Positions 22,515-31,306 of a stretch of DNA of 64,000 nt are shown one piece after another (the first letter of the stretch is position 1; the number at the start of each line of letters is the position of its first letter). The translations under genes were made by a program, and so were the position numbers. The stretch is taken from assembly GCA_033557465.1 (NCBI GenBank), contig CM066045.1, forward strand, positions 132,205,596 to 132,269,595, given 5' to 3'. The notes below the pieces were generated by a model, which was not told where the DNA came from, searched no databases, and worked only from the letters and a program-made list of their open reading frames with translations. Source of the stretch: Ichthyophis bannanicus (taxonomy: Eukaryota > Chordata > Amphibia > Gymnophiona > Ichthyophiidae).

Positions 22515-23039
22515 CATAATAAACAAGGTTTACAATTCTTGTCAGTCCAGGCTCCGCTTTTTTGTTCTTTAGAATGTTTCCAAGTTCATGAACAGGGCAA
22601 CTTTTGATTGTTTTGTGTGTATTAGCAGGACTTCTGCTATTTCCATCGGTGCACGTCAGATTTCTTGGTTACAAGCATATGATTTAGAGCAGTGGGTGCA
22701 AGATAAGCTGAGGAATATTCCTTACACGGGAGAAAACCTCTTTGGCAAGGATTGGCAAGACAGAGCTTCTCAGCTTGAGTCCGAGAATACCACCCTAAGA
22801 AAAAGACGGTTAAGAAGCCCTTTTTCCACAAGAAAAAGAAGTTTTATCCTTCTTACACCCATGCTGTCCGTGCTTCCTAGAATTTCCTAGAAGGGACAGC
22901 AGCAACCGAAACAACAAAGGAAGGCACAGGTCCCCAGAGCTCAACCAGCTCTGCAGACCCAGCCTCCAAAAGGGCTTTGACTTCCTGCTAGAGAACTTAG
23001 CTATCCTACCCCTGGAAATTCCAGAGCCAGTTAACATCC

Positions 23040-23850
23040 CAGGCAGACTGTGTTACTAGCCAAAAGATGGCACCAGATAACATCAGAACATTGGACTCTC
23101 TCCATAGTGATAGAGGGGTACAAACTTTACTTTCAAAGTATGCCCCCTTCCTCCACTCCAAGAGAGTTCAGCTCCCGGCCCCCTCTTACCACTCTTTTGT
23201 ACCAGGAGGTTACCACCCTTGTCGCTTAGGGTGCGATAGAGGAAGTGCCACTTTCCCAACAAGGCCTGGGCTTCTACTCCCTCTACTTACTTATACCAAA
23301 GAAAACAGGAGGATACAGACCCATTCTGGACCTCTGAGAATTAAACAAATATCTGCTTTGAGAGAAATTCAAAATGATCTCTTTCGGAACACTTCTCCCT
23401 TACATCCAGAGTCAGGATTGTCTATGTTCTCTAGATCTAAAGGATGCATATACACATATCCTTATCGACAAAGAACATAGGAGGTTTCTTTGATTCCTCT
23501 TTCAGGGAAGACATTACCAGTACAGGGTTCTATCCTTCGGCCTGGCTTCTGCCCCAAGAGTCTTCACAAAATGCATGGCAGTAGTAGCAGCATTTCTAAG
23601 GACTCTAGGGATATTTGTCTTCCCTTATTTAGACGACTGGCTCATCCGAGCATCTTCAGCTCCAGAGGCCAGCTCTGCTCTCTCCCGCACAATGCAGGTT
23701 CTTCAACATTTGGGGGTTGTAATAAATCTTCCAAAATCCCAAATCACCCTTTCTCAAACCTTAGAGTTCATAGGGGCCCTTCTAGACACGCAGCAGTCAA
23801 GGGCTTTTCTGCCACAGGTTCGCTGCGCTCGAATAGTTTAACTAGCTTTT
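23040..23850 (+). pseudogene. D5 RT remnant
   Basis: RT remnant. Blocks: 'EEVPLSQQGLGFYS' type region near 23240-23285, 'PKKTGGYRPILDL' near 23298-23335, 'DCLCSLDLKDAYTHILI' near 23415-23465, 'YRVLSFGLASAPRVFTKCMAV' near 23520-23585 and 'FVFPYLDDWLIRASS' near 23610-23655 with an intact YLDD box. 'LGVVINLPKSQI' follows. At least two frame changes lie between these blocks. Confidence 0.75.
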
Positions 23851-23859
23851 CAAACAGCT

Positions 23860-24720
23860 ATGAAGACTTCCCTAACTGCTTGAGAAATGCTTCAGTTGCT
23901 CGGTCATATGGCTTCCACTGTACATGTGGTTCCCTATGCCCGTCTACACGTGTGCAGCTCAGTGGACCCTAGCTTCACAGTGGACTCAGGCATCTGGTCG
24001 CCACACCTCATTTCGTCCCTCCAATGGTGGCAATCATCAGAAAAATTAACTCGTAGGGTCCCCTTTTCAGAGGCCACCATACCAGTCCACCCTGACGACT
24101 GATGCATCCAAATTGGGTTTGGGAACTCATCTGGACAATCTCTCCACTCAGGGTCTTTGGACTCAGTAAGAGGCTCGGCTTCACATAAACCTGCTAGAAC
24201 TCAAGAGCCATCTTCAGTGCTCTCAGAGTGTTCCAAGATTACCTGTGCTCCAGAACAGTTCTAGTCCAAATGGACAATCAAGTAGCCATGTTCTGTGTGA
24301 ACAAGCAGGGTGGAATAGGTTCTCAGGCATTGTGCAACGAAGCCCTACACCTATGGTCCTTTGCCATATGCTTTCACACCCACCTACTAGCGGTATATCT
24401 CCCTGGCAAGCAGAATCTCCTGGCAGACAAACTCAGTTGAGTACTACTGCCACATGAATGGTCTTTCCATTCAGAGCAGATTGCTCAAATTTTTCAAATC
24501 TGGAGAACCCCAGATATAGATCTGTTTACAAGTCCTCAGAAGGCCAAACCTCCCCGCTTCTGTTACAGAATTCCTGCTCAGAACGGTCAGGCGATGGATG
24601 CTTTCCACCTCCACTGGGGTCAGGACTTCCTATATGCCTACTCACCCATTCCCCTCATTCCCAAGACTGTTCAAGCTTCAGAGAGACAGGGGCTTTATGA
24701 TCCTCATAGCCCCACGCTGG
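23860..24720 (+). pseudogene. D5 RNase H and post-RNase H remnant
   Basis: 'LLGHMASTVHVVPYARLHV' near 23895-23955 precedes RNase H. 'TTDASKLGLGTHLDN' near 24095-24140, 'LLELK' near 24195, 'VQMDNQVAMFCVNKQGGIGS' near 24265-24325 and 'NLLADKLS' near 24415-24440 mark the catalytic blocks. Then 'DLFTSPQKAKPPRF' near 24518-24560 and 'WPRQTRYPLLLRLSQ' near 24715-24765 of the linking domain. Confidence 0.7.
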
Positions 24721-24839
24721 CCACGACAGACGCGGTATCCACTGCTTCTACGTCTCTCTCAAGCCAAACCTCTGGAGTTGGGATGTGCTCCAGATCTCCT
24801 ATCTCAGGAGAACGGGATGCTTCTGCACCCAAACCCTCA

Positions 24840-25960
24840 GACTTTGCACCTGATGGCGTGGCTGCTGAGAGCTTAGAACTCCAGGATATCAACCTCTCTC
24901 AACAGGTTAAAGGTATCATTTTGGCCTCTAGGAAACCTTCCACAAGGCATGCTTACGCTTTTAAATGGAGAAGTTCTCAATCTGGTGTTCAAAGAAGGAA
25001 CTTAATCCCTTTTCCATTCCAGTAGAGGCGTTACTTGAGTATCTCCTCCACCTTTCATCCTCTGGACTTAAAACTAATTCAGTAAGAGTCCACCTCAGTG
25101 CCATTGCAGCTTTTCAAATGCCCTTTGAGGGACAATCTGTCTCCTCTCAGCTGCTTGTAGCGGGCTTTATGAGAGGTCTACTCTTAACTAAGCCTCCCAT
25201 TAAGCCACCACCTGTGACATGAGATCTCAGTCTTGTCCTTGGACAGCTGATGAAGCTGCCCTTCGAACCCCTAGCCACTACATCCCTTAAGTTAATTTCT
25301 TGGAAAGTCATCTTCCTAATTTCCCTCACTTCTGCTAGTGAGCTCCAAGCTTTAGTGGCTGACCTTCCTTATACACGGTTCCACCATGATAAAGTAGTCC
25401 TTAGGACTCATCCTCACTTTATGCCGAAGGTGGTTTCGCCTTTTCATTTGAACCAGTCGGTTTACCTGCCTGTTTTCTTCCCTAGGCCTCATGCCTCTAG
25501 TGCAGAAAGGAATCTACATACTCTGGTTTGCAAGCATGCTTTGTCCTTTTATCTTCAGAGAACAGAGAACAAGGCAGCACAGAAAGGCTTCACAGCTTTT
25601 TCTTGCGTTTGATTCCAGTTATCTGGGTCTACCAGTTTCCAAGAGAACACTCTCCAAGTGGATTGCAGACTGTATCTCTTTTTTACCTATGAGAGTAAAG
25701 GACTTTCTCTTGAAGGTCATGTCACAGCATCCAATGTGCGAATAATAGCTGCCTCTATGGCAAATCTATGCTCAGTGCCGATTGATGAAATCTGCAAAGC
25801 AGCAACCTGGTCCTTTGTCCACACCTTTGCGGCCACTATTGCTTGGAGAAGGACTCCTGTTGGGATGCCTCATTTGCCCAGGCTGTTCTCTAGCATCTCT
25901 TTCAGACTTAGAACAACTCCTACCCCCTGTCCCAGGTTCCGATACCAGATATCCTTGAGA
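24840..25960 (+). pseudogene. D5 tyrosine recombinase remnant, first catalytic Arg deleted
   Basis: YR blocks in order: 'KPSTRHAYAFKWR' near 24930-24970, 'TNSVRVHLSAIAAF' near 25075-25115, 'SLTSASELQAL' near 25320-25355, 'FHHDKVVLRTHPHF' near 25380-25420 and 'EICKAATWSFVHTFA' near 25788-25832. Where D3, D8 and D9 have an Arg pair (SARR or STRR before the LQ), this copy has an in-frame gap, so the first catalytic Arg is missing. The His of HxxR is Ser, and the Tyr block is frameshifted. Confidence 0.75.
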
Positions 25961-26034
25961 GGAAACATGACTCACTTCAGCCTGTGTTTTGCTGCTCTCT
26001 CTGGGGTCATCTCCCTGGCATCTCCAAGCTAGGG

Positions 26035-26130
26035 AATCCCATATGTGAAGACTACGTTCCTGCTTGTTCCTGCAGATAGCGTAGTTGCTCACCTGTAACA
26101 GGTGATCTCCGGGAACATCAGGAATTGAGT
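26035..26130. repeat. D5 ICR
   Basis: Type A ICR with triplet ATA at 26076-26078; the right half includes CACCTGTAACAGGTG. Confidence 0.85.
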
Positions 26131-26219
26131 CTTCACAACCGACTCTTCTCCCCTAGGAAATGTCTCTCTCTCTCTCTTTCTCTGTCCTCTCCTTTTATCT
26201 CAACTACAAACCCAACTGA

Positions 26220-26401
26220 GGAGGGAGAGTTGGAAAGGCAGGAAGGCAGCAGTGCTGGCGCAGTGGGATGCTCCCAAAAGCTTTCCTATAGTACGCTGTG
26301 GAGCTTTCCTGTGCGGGCTCCGTCAGTGCAGACGTCACCCATATGTGAAGACTCAATTCCTGCTGTTCCGGAAATCATCTGTTACAGGTGAGTAACTACG
26401 C
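26220..26401 (-). repeat. D5 right ITR and outer extension
   Basis: Inverted partner of 20349-20515, ending with ATCTGTTACAGGTGAGTAAC and boundary TTT at 26402-26404. Confidence 0.85.
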
Positions 26402-26404
26402 TTT

Positions 26405-26891
26405 CTCCAGGAACAAGTAGGAAGTCAGCTCTCACATATAGGTGACGTCAGCACCGACGGAGCCCACCCGGATACACTCCCCAGCTTTCAAAGAAAGCTT
26501 TTGGGAGTTATAACGCGCATGCACAGTCACTGTCCCACCCAAATGTGCCATCTTGCTTCAGTCTTCTTTTTTCCACAGAGCCCTGCAGATGTGCTGTCTG
26601 TGCACCATGGACAAAGTCGTTTTCTTCAGACCGTTCTTCGGTATTTTTTCTTCTCGATTGCTTCGGTTTGATCACCTTCTGCAGCCCGAGTACTCCGTTT
26701 TGGCATTGTGTTTTTTGCTCAGGAAATAGTTTTTTAAAATTTTCCTTTACTTTTTCCTATTGTAGCCAGCGTTTTTTTCTACTCTCGGCCTCGCTGGTCG
26801 AGACGTCAGAGTTTGATCTCGTGGGTCTCGTTTTTCCCGCTATGTCTTCGACCAGTGGTTTCAAGCAGTGTGGCAGGTGTAACTGCATTTT
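26405..26891 (+). mobile_element. D6: type B DIRS left end and gag start only
   Basis: Begins CTCCAGGAACAAGTAGGAAG right after D5. Type B left ITR (to about 26575), leader, and the gag start at about 26841 (MSSTSGFKQCGRCNC). It is cut at 26891 by the left end of D7. No right half of D6 is present: after D7 the sequence is D1 again. Confidence 0.8.
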
Positions 26892-27434
26892 CTCCAGGAA
26901 CAAGTAGGAAGTCAACCCTCACTTATGGGTGACATTGGCACCGACGGAGCCCGCACGGAGCAATTCCCCAGCTTTCAAAGAAAGCCTTTGGGATTGCTAC
27001 CACGCATGTGTGGTCCTCTTCCCGCCCAAGGGTGCCATCTTGCTCAGTCTTCCTTTTTCCGCTCTGCCCTTCGGACTCACATTTTCGTTCCTTGGAAAAG
27101 GTTTTGTTTTGTTCGCCTTAACAGGCTTTTTTCTGGTTGTACCAGTCCTCTACCCCTCCTCCCCTTGCTCTCTTTTTCGAACCTTATGGGACAGTTGTTC
27201 CAAAATTTTTCCTGGAGGGATAGTGCCTTTGGCCAGGCTGTACTCCGTCACCTCTTTGAGGAATATGCAACTCCTCCCACCGATCCGTGATGTCCAGGCT
27301 ACTAGAGTGGGGATTGCATCTTCGATGCTCTGTTGCAGTGTCAGACTTCCAGCCAATCAACGCCCCCTGCTGCCCTTTACGGTCCGCTTTTTGGGTCGCC
27401 CGTGGCTTTTACAGGTTTTTTCGGTAGTCTGTAG

Positions 27435-27535
27435 CTTAGGAGTCCCATATGTGAGGACTGACTTCCTGCTTGTTCCCAGAGAAAGCCTGGGCAACAATGA
27501 GTAGGACAGTAGGACTTAGTCCTCACAGCCCTGCC
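27435..27535. repeat. D7 ICR
   Basis: Left half matches the inverse of the type B left end; triplet AAA at 27482-27484; the right half is diverged (the CACCTGTAACAGGTG palindrome is lost). Confidence 0.7.
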
Positions 27536-27589
27536 TCCCCCCATGAAGTTGTTTTTCTTTTTTTGCCATCTTGTGCTATGATGTCATAC

Positions 27590-27771
27590 TGAGGCAAGAT
27601 GGCACCTTTGGTTGGAAAGATGACCGCGCATGCGTGGTGTAACTCCCAAAGGCTTTCTTTGAAAGTTGGGGAGTGGATCCGCGCGAGCTCTGTCTGCGTC
27701 AATGTCACCCATATATGAGGACTGATTCCTGCTGTCCCTGGATAACACCTGTTACAGGTGCATAACTATAC
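27590..27771 (-). repeat. D7 right ITR
   Basis: Inverted type B ITR: 'gaggcaagatggcacc', 'gcgcatgcgtggt', 'gtcacccatatatgaggac', outer extension, then TTT at 27772-27774. Confidence 0.85.
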
Positions 27772-28145
27772 TTTCCTTGAGTCTTGCTAGATCAGCCCAG
27801 GGTCAGCCCCTGGAACTGTATTTTCTCTGTTCTTCTGCGGTACCCTTGGATCTGCTATGATTTCTATACTTGGCTCTGCAGATTCATCTTCTATTGATAG
27901 CCTTCTGTTTCTGCTTTCCTGCTGTTGATTACTCATTGTTGCCAGTAATTGAAGTTGTGTGAAGCTTGCTATTTTTTCCTTTGGGACGGATACTGAAGAG
28001 ACCTCTGTTGGCTGAGACGAATAGAAGCATGGGAGTGATGTAACTGAAACCTGGACTTTTCATTGGCTCTTTGTCTCCACCAGTCTGCTGGTAGGGGAAC
28101 ACAACCCACTTGTCTGAACTGGTCTGGTAGGACTCAAGGAAGGAC
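27772..28145 (+). mobile_element. D1 right end: rest of ICR and right ITR remnant
   Basis: TTTCCTTGAGTCTTG, then '...cagcccagggtcagccc', aligns with the ICR right half of D8 (35780-35825). 28108-28142 ('gaactggtctggtaggactc', then aaggaa) aligns with the right terminus of D8 (36190-36215). So D1 ends near 28145. Its outer extension is not recognisable. Confidence 0.65.
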
Positions 28146-28344
28146 TGGGGTTTCTAGTCTCACAGATGCTCCTTGTGGTCTTGGGCAAGCCACTTAACCC
28201 TCCATTGCCCATGTTCCCTGTAAGTATTAGTGTCTGTGTCTCATATCCCCACGTGTTAAATGTATCCCCCAATTGTGTTGTGACCGCTTTGATTGAAGGA
28301 TAAGGCGGTATACAAAACTGTCTAAATAAATAAATAAAATAAAT
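28146..28344 (+). mobile_element. CORE-SINE-like element
   Basis: Contains 'gtggtcttgggcaagccact' followed by 'taaccctccattgccc', which matches the conserved core of MIR/CORE-SINEs. The 3' part has 'gaccgctttgattgaag' and 'ggcggtatacaaaac', and a (TAAA)n tail. The 5' boundary with D1 is approximate. Confidence 0.65.
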
Positions 28345-28412
28345 TATCTGGAAAGTAAAATATCACTTTATGAGATTGCACTGATGTGTGTATTAAATGT
28401 TTTATAATTAAA

Positions 28413-28500
28413 TGTCCTCATTTATTTATCTTTTTATATACCACCAACCTATCCATAGGACACTCTAGGTGGTTTACAGATACATATATAATAAAATACA
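28413..28500 (-). repeat. SINE-like 3' fragment
   Basis: On the minus strand reads 'gtaaaccacctagagtgtcc' and '...ggtatataaaaagataaataaatga', the typical 3' end of SINE-like repeats in this window. 28345-28412 is AT-rich with nothing recognised. Confidence 0.45.
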
Positions 28501-28520
28501 TATACACAATACATAGCAAA

Positions 28521-29087
28521 CATGCCCTAGACATAAAAGGTCATGGGATAGGAGGCAGTGTATTAATGTGGATCAGGAACTGGTTAAAAGATAGAAATCA
28601 GAAGGTAAGGCTAAATGGCCAATTTTCCCAGTGGAGAAAGTTGAATAGTGGAGTACCCCATGGATCTTTGCTGGCTCTGCTGCTTTTTAACATATTTGTA
28701 AATGACCTGGAAAAGAGGAATAATGAGTGAGGTAATCAAATTTGCAGATGACACAAAATTATTCAAAGTTGTTAAAACCCATGAGGATTATGAAAAATTG
28801 CTAGAGGACTTTGTCAAACTGGAAGACTGGGCATCCAAATGGCAGATGAAATTTAATGTGGAGAAGTGAAAAGTTATGCATCTAGGAAAGAACAACCCAA
28901 ATTATGGTTACACAATGCAAGGTTACACGATGCAAGGTTCCACATTGGGAACCACCACCCAGGAAAAAGATTTAGGCATCATTGTGGATAATATGTTGAA
29001 ACCCTCCGCCCAGTGTGTAGTGGTGGCCAAGATAGCAAATAGAATACTAGGTATCATAAAGAAAGCTTTGTTAATCCAGCAATCCAC
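28521..29087 (+). pseudogene. CR1-like LINE RT fragment, plus strand
   Basis: Encodes RT blocks of a CR1-like non-LTR element: 'MWIRNWLKDRNQKVRLNG' near 28565-28620, 'SGVPHGSLLALLLFNIFVND' near 28645-28705, 'VIKFADDTKLFKVV' near 28730-28775 (FADD catalytic box, different frame) and 'EKDLGIIVDNMLKPSAQC' near 28965-29020. 5'-truncated and frameshifted; it changes without a gap into L2-like sequence near 29088. Confidence 0.75.
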
Positions 29088-29976
29088 TCTCTCTTTTTAT
29101 ATCTATGCTGACGACATTCTTCTGGTTCATCACACATCCCCTTCTGCCCCTGACCTTGCTCCACTTAACCTCTGTCTTTCCTCCATCACATCCTGGTTTG
29201 AGTCAAATTTCATGCATGTTAATCCCACTAAATCTGCTGCTCTCTGGGTCACTTTCGGTTGTCCTTCCCCTTCAGTGTTTCCTGTTATGGGTCCCCATTC
29301 TATCCCTTCCACCCCCACCCTCCGTTATCTGGGTGTTACCTTAGACTCATCTCTTTCTTTTCACGACCATATCTCTTCTGTTGTTCGCTCCTCTTTCTTT
29401 CATCTATGCCGCATTAAGGCTGTTCGCTCTTATTTTTCACACTCTTCTATTATCACTCTGGTCTTATCCCTAGTTATTTCGCGACTTGATTACTGTAATG
29501 TTGTTTATGCCGGTCTTCCCTCTCACCAACTTCACCGTCTTCAACTCGTTCAAAATGCCGCTGCCCGTTTTATTACTTTATCCCCTCTTCGTTCTCATGT
29601 TTCTCCCTGCCTTCTTTCCTTACATTGGCTCCCTATCAAGTTTCGGTTCATGTTTAAATTACTCATCCTTGCACATAAGGCTCTTTTCTCTGACTCCCCC
29701 CAGTATTTAGCTAACATTATTCATCTTCAGCCCTCTCCCCGCCTTCTCCGATCTGCTCATGGTAACCGCCTCTTTCTTCCCTCACCCACTCAGGCCCGCC
29801 TCGAATCCACCCGACACTCTGCTTTCTTTTTTCTATGTCCCGCCCTCTGGAACTCTCTTCCCTTACCTCTTCGCCTAGAACTATCCTACACTCGTTTTAA
29901 AGCCCTCCTCAAGACCCACCTTTTCTGTCAAGCGTTCGATCTCCCTCCCCCTAATGATGATGTTTTCCTCCCCTAG
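29088..29976 (+). pseudogene. L2-like LINE RT, C-terminal part
   Basis: Open from the YADD catalytic box ('FYIYADDILLVHH', near 29094-29135) to the stop at 29976: 'LRYLGVTLDSSLSFHDHI' near 29320-29375, 'ISRLDYCNVVYAGLP' near 29475-29520, 'LQLVQNAAARFIT', 'LHWLPIKFRFMFKLLILA' and 'FFFLCPALWNSLPLPLR', a series characteristic of L2-group LINEs. The upstream RT part is missing, so the element is 5'-truncated. The frame happens to be continuous with the CR1 fragment from 28876. Confidence 0.8.
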
Positions 29977-30343
29977 TCTCCCATTTATTTCCCCCCCCCC
30001 TATTCCCTTCTGTTCTCCCCACTGATGGTGTTTGTCCCCCTAGTCTCGCCCCCTATTCCACCTATGTCTGGCTCGTGTTTCCTCCTCCCCTCCCCTGCCT
30101 TTTTAATCCGCCTTATTTTTAAGTTATTATTTTTATTGCTTTTACAATTTTGTTTTATCAGTTTTACTGTCTTACTGTTTTGCTCTCTCTTTATTCTCTA
30201 CTATTTCTTTGCTGTTCTATTATTTTTTGGCGTTCTTTTCTTCTTCCTTTCTCAGCAGCTGTCACATTTTATGATTGTACACCGCCCTGACGCTTTGGCC
30301 TGGGCGGTCTATCAAGTGTTTTAATAAAGTAAAGTAAAAGTAA
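29977..30343 (+). mobile_element. 3' untranslated region and tail of the L2-like LINE
   Basis: Pyrimidine-rich stretch followed by 'gtacaccgccctgacgcttt', 'ggcggtctatcaagtg' and a (TAAAG)n tail at about 30323-30343, the 3' end of the L2-like insertion. Confidence 0.65.
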
Positions 30344-30680
30344 AGTACATAGTAACATAGTAAATGACGGCAGATAAAGACCAGTATGGTCCATCTAGTC
30401 TGCCCAGTACGATGGCAAGGGTAGGTGCACCTGCCACTCCGTGCAGGCCACGCCTCCCTGTGTCTTTGTTTAGGGGTGAACCCACTACTCCATGTAGGAC
30501 ACCCCTATTTGTTGAGAAATTAGATGGTTCAGTTTATTTTGATTTTATCCTGTTGCTGTAAAGGGATCCACTGTGTCTGTCCCATGCCATTTTGAATTCC
30601 ATCACTGTGTTTGCCCCCACCACTTCCATCGGGAGGGCATTCCAAGCATCCACCACCCTTTCAGTGAAAATGTATTTCCT
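30344..30680 (-). mobile_element. 3' end of minus-strand CR1-like LINE (split by D8)
   Basis: On the minus strand reads to a terminus ending 'tgccgtcatttactatgtta'. The same 3' end, in plus orientation, is at 55600-55912. The last bases before D8 ('gtgaaaatgtatttcct') continue at 36252 with 'cctgacattgcctttc'. Confidence 0.85.
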
Positions 30681-30686
30681 TATCGC

Positions 30687-30801
30687 TTCTCCGGGCCAGT
30701 CCAGGGAAAGGTAGGGTTGTCAATCCCCTATAGTGACTGAGGACTGAAGACTTCAAGCTTTTCCTGTGGTGTGAAGCCACTCCCCCTGAGGGTAATCCAG
30801 C
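30687..30801 (+). repeat. D8 left ITR
   Basis: 115 bp, starting TTCTCCGGGCCAGTCCAGGG. Matches the inverse of 36093-36207 at every position by eye. Just inside, 30800-30836 is a further inverted copy of 30722-30752, so the leader could fold into a hairpin. Confidence 0.95.
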
Positions 30802-31306
30802 TGTCTTTCAGTCCTCAGTGACTATAGAGGATCGAATCTATTTTCTCCCTCTGCAATACACCTGCGGGTGGTTTATCTTTCTTATTTATTTAAAGAATAG
30901 TTTTGTTGGCTCTAGCAGAGCTGATATTTCTATAGTCCTATGATAATTTTATTTCTGGGAACGCTATCACTTTAAGAGCGTGAGGCGACGTCGAGTGCCT
31001 AATTCATACAGTGTGAGGTAGAGCCTACCTCTCTCACTGTCTCCGTCTCCGGATACAGAGTGATACTGGGGGCCCCAGTTTTCTCCTCTGTTCCAAAAGC
31101 TGTGAATTTGTCGGTGGGTCCCGCTAAGCAGCGAAACAGCCTGACTGGCACAGCGTTTCTTCTCCGGTGAGTTCTCTTCATTGTTAGTATTTTTTCTGGT
31201 CTCGGGACCGCGGGCTCCGTAGCGGCTTCTCCGTCTTTTCCCCGGCGTTTTTTGTCGTCGACTTCTTCTGATTTCGGTTTCTTCAGTTTCTGGGGTTAAT
31301 TTTGGC

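Larger units (their letters stand above)
22130..22569. mobile_element. Palindromic Penelope-like insert with two hammerhead-like motifs
   Basis: 440-bp insert in D5 gag with a 15-bp target-site duplication. 22167-22363 and 22374-22570 are 197-bp inverted arms, matching at every base I checked, around a 10-base loop. Each arm has a hammerhead-type core, CTGAGGA ... GAAA ... GTC, the signature carried by terminal repeats of Penelope-like elements. It encodes no protein. It looks like two head-to-head copies of a Penelope terminal repeat. Confidence 0.8.
20736..22960 (+). pseudogene. D5 gag, split by a palindromic insert
   Basis: The ATG at 20736 begins MEKPASGFKK. A frame change near 20790 removes part of the N-terminal Cys cluster, and 'CLGPDHS' is read in another frame. 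The Ser/Pro-rich middle reads to a stop at 21376-21378; a second open stretch (21419-22117) carries 'FIWDVARDLSITVTSEKEPRAEELEILQY' (first 20 residues diagnostic) and 'HHFMVVVSAMHRIKS'. At 22130 the insert begins. Gag resumes at 22585 with 'ISRTSAISIGARQISWLQAYD' and 'GENLFGKDWQDRA', then a basic tail. Confidence 0.7.
20349..26401 (+). mobile_element. D5: type A DIRS element inserted in the D1 ICR
   Basis: Type A copy with left triplet TAT (20346-20348) and right triplet TTT (26402-26404). All domains are present in order: Gag, RT, RNase H, YR, ICR and ITR. A palindromic Penelope-type insert interrupts gag. Frames are broken and the YR lacks its first catalytic Arg, so it is inactive. Confidence 0.87.
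26892..27771 (+). mobile_element. D7: 880-bp internally deleted type B DIRS mini-element
   Basis: Left ITR (26892-27060) and leader joined directly to the last codons of the YR ('DSAFGQAVLRHLFEEYATPP', 27220-27280), followed by ICR and right ITR. Gag, RT, RNase H and most of the YR are missing. The outer palindrome has decayed to CAGGTGCAT. It should move only by borrowing proteins from a type B copy. Confidence 0.85.
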
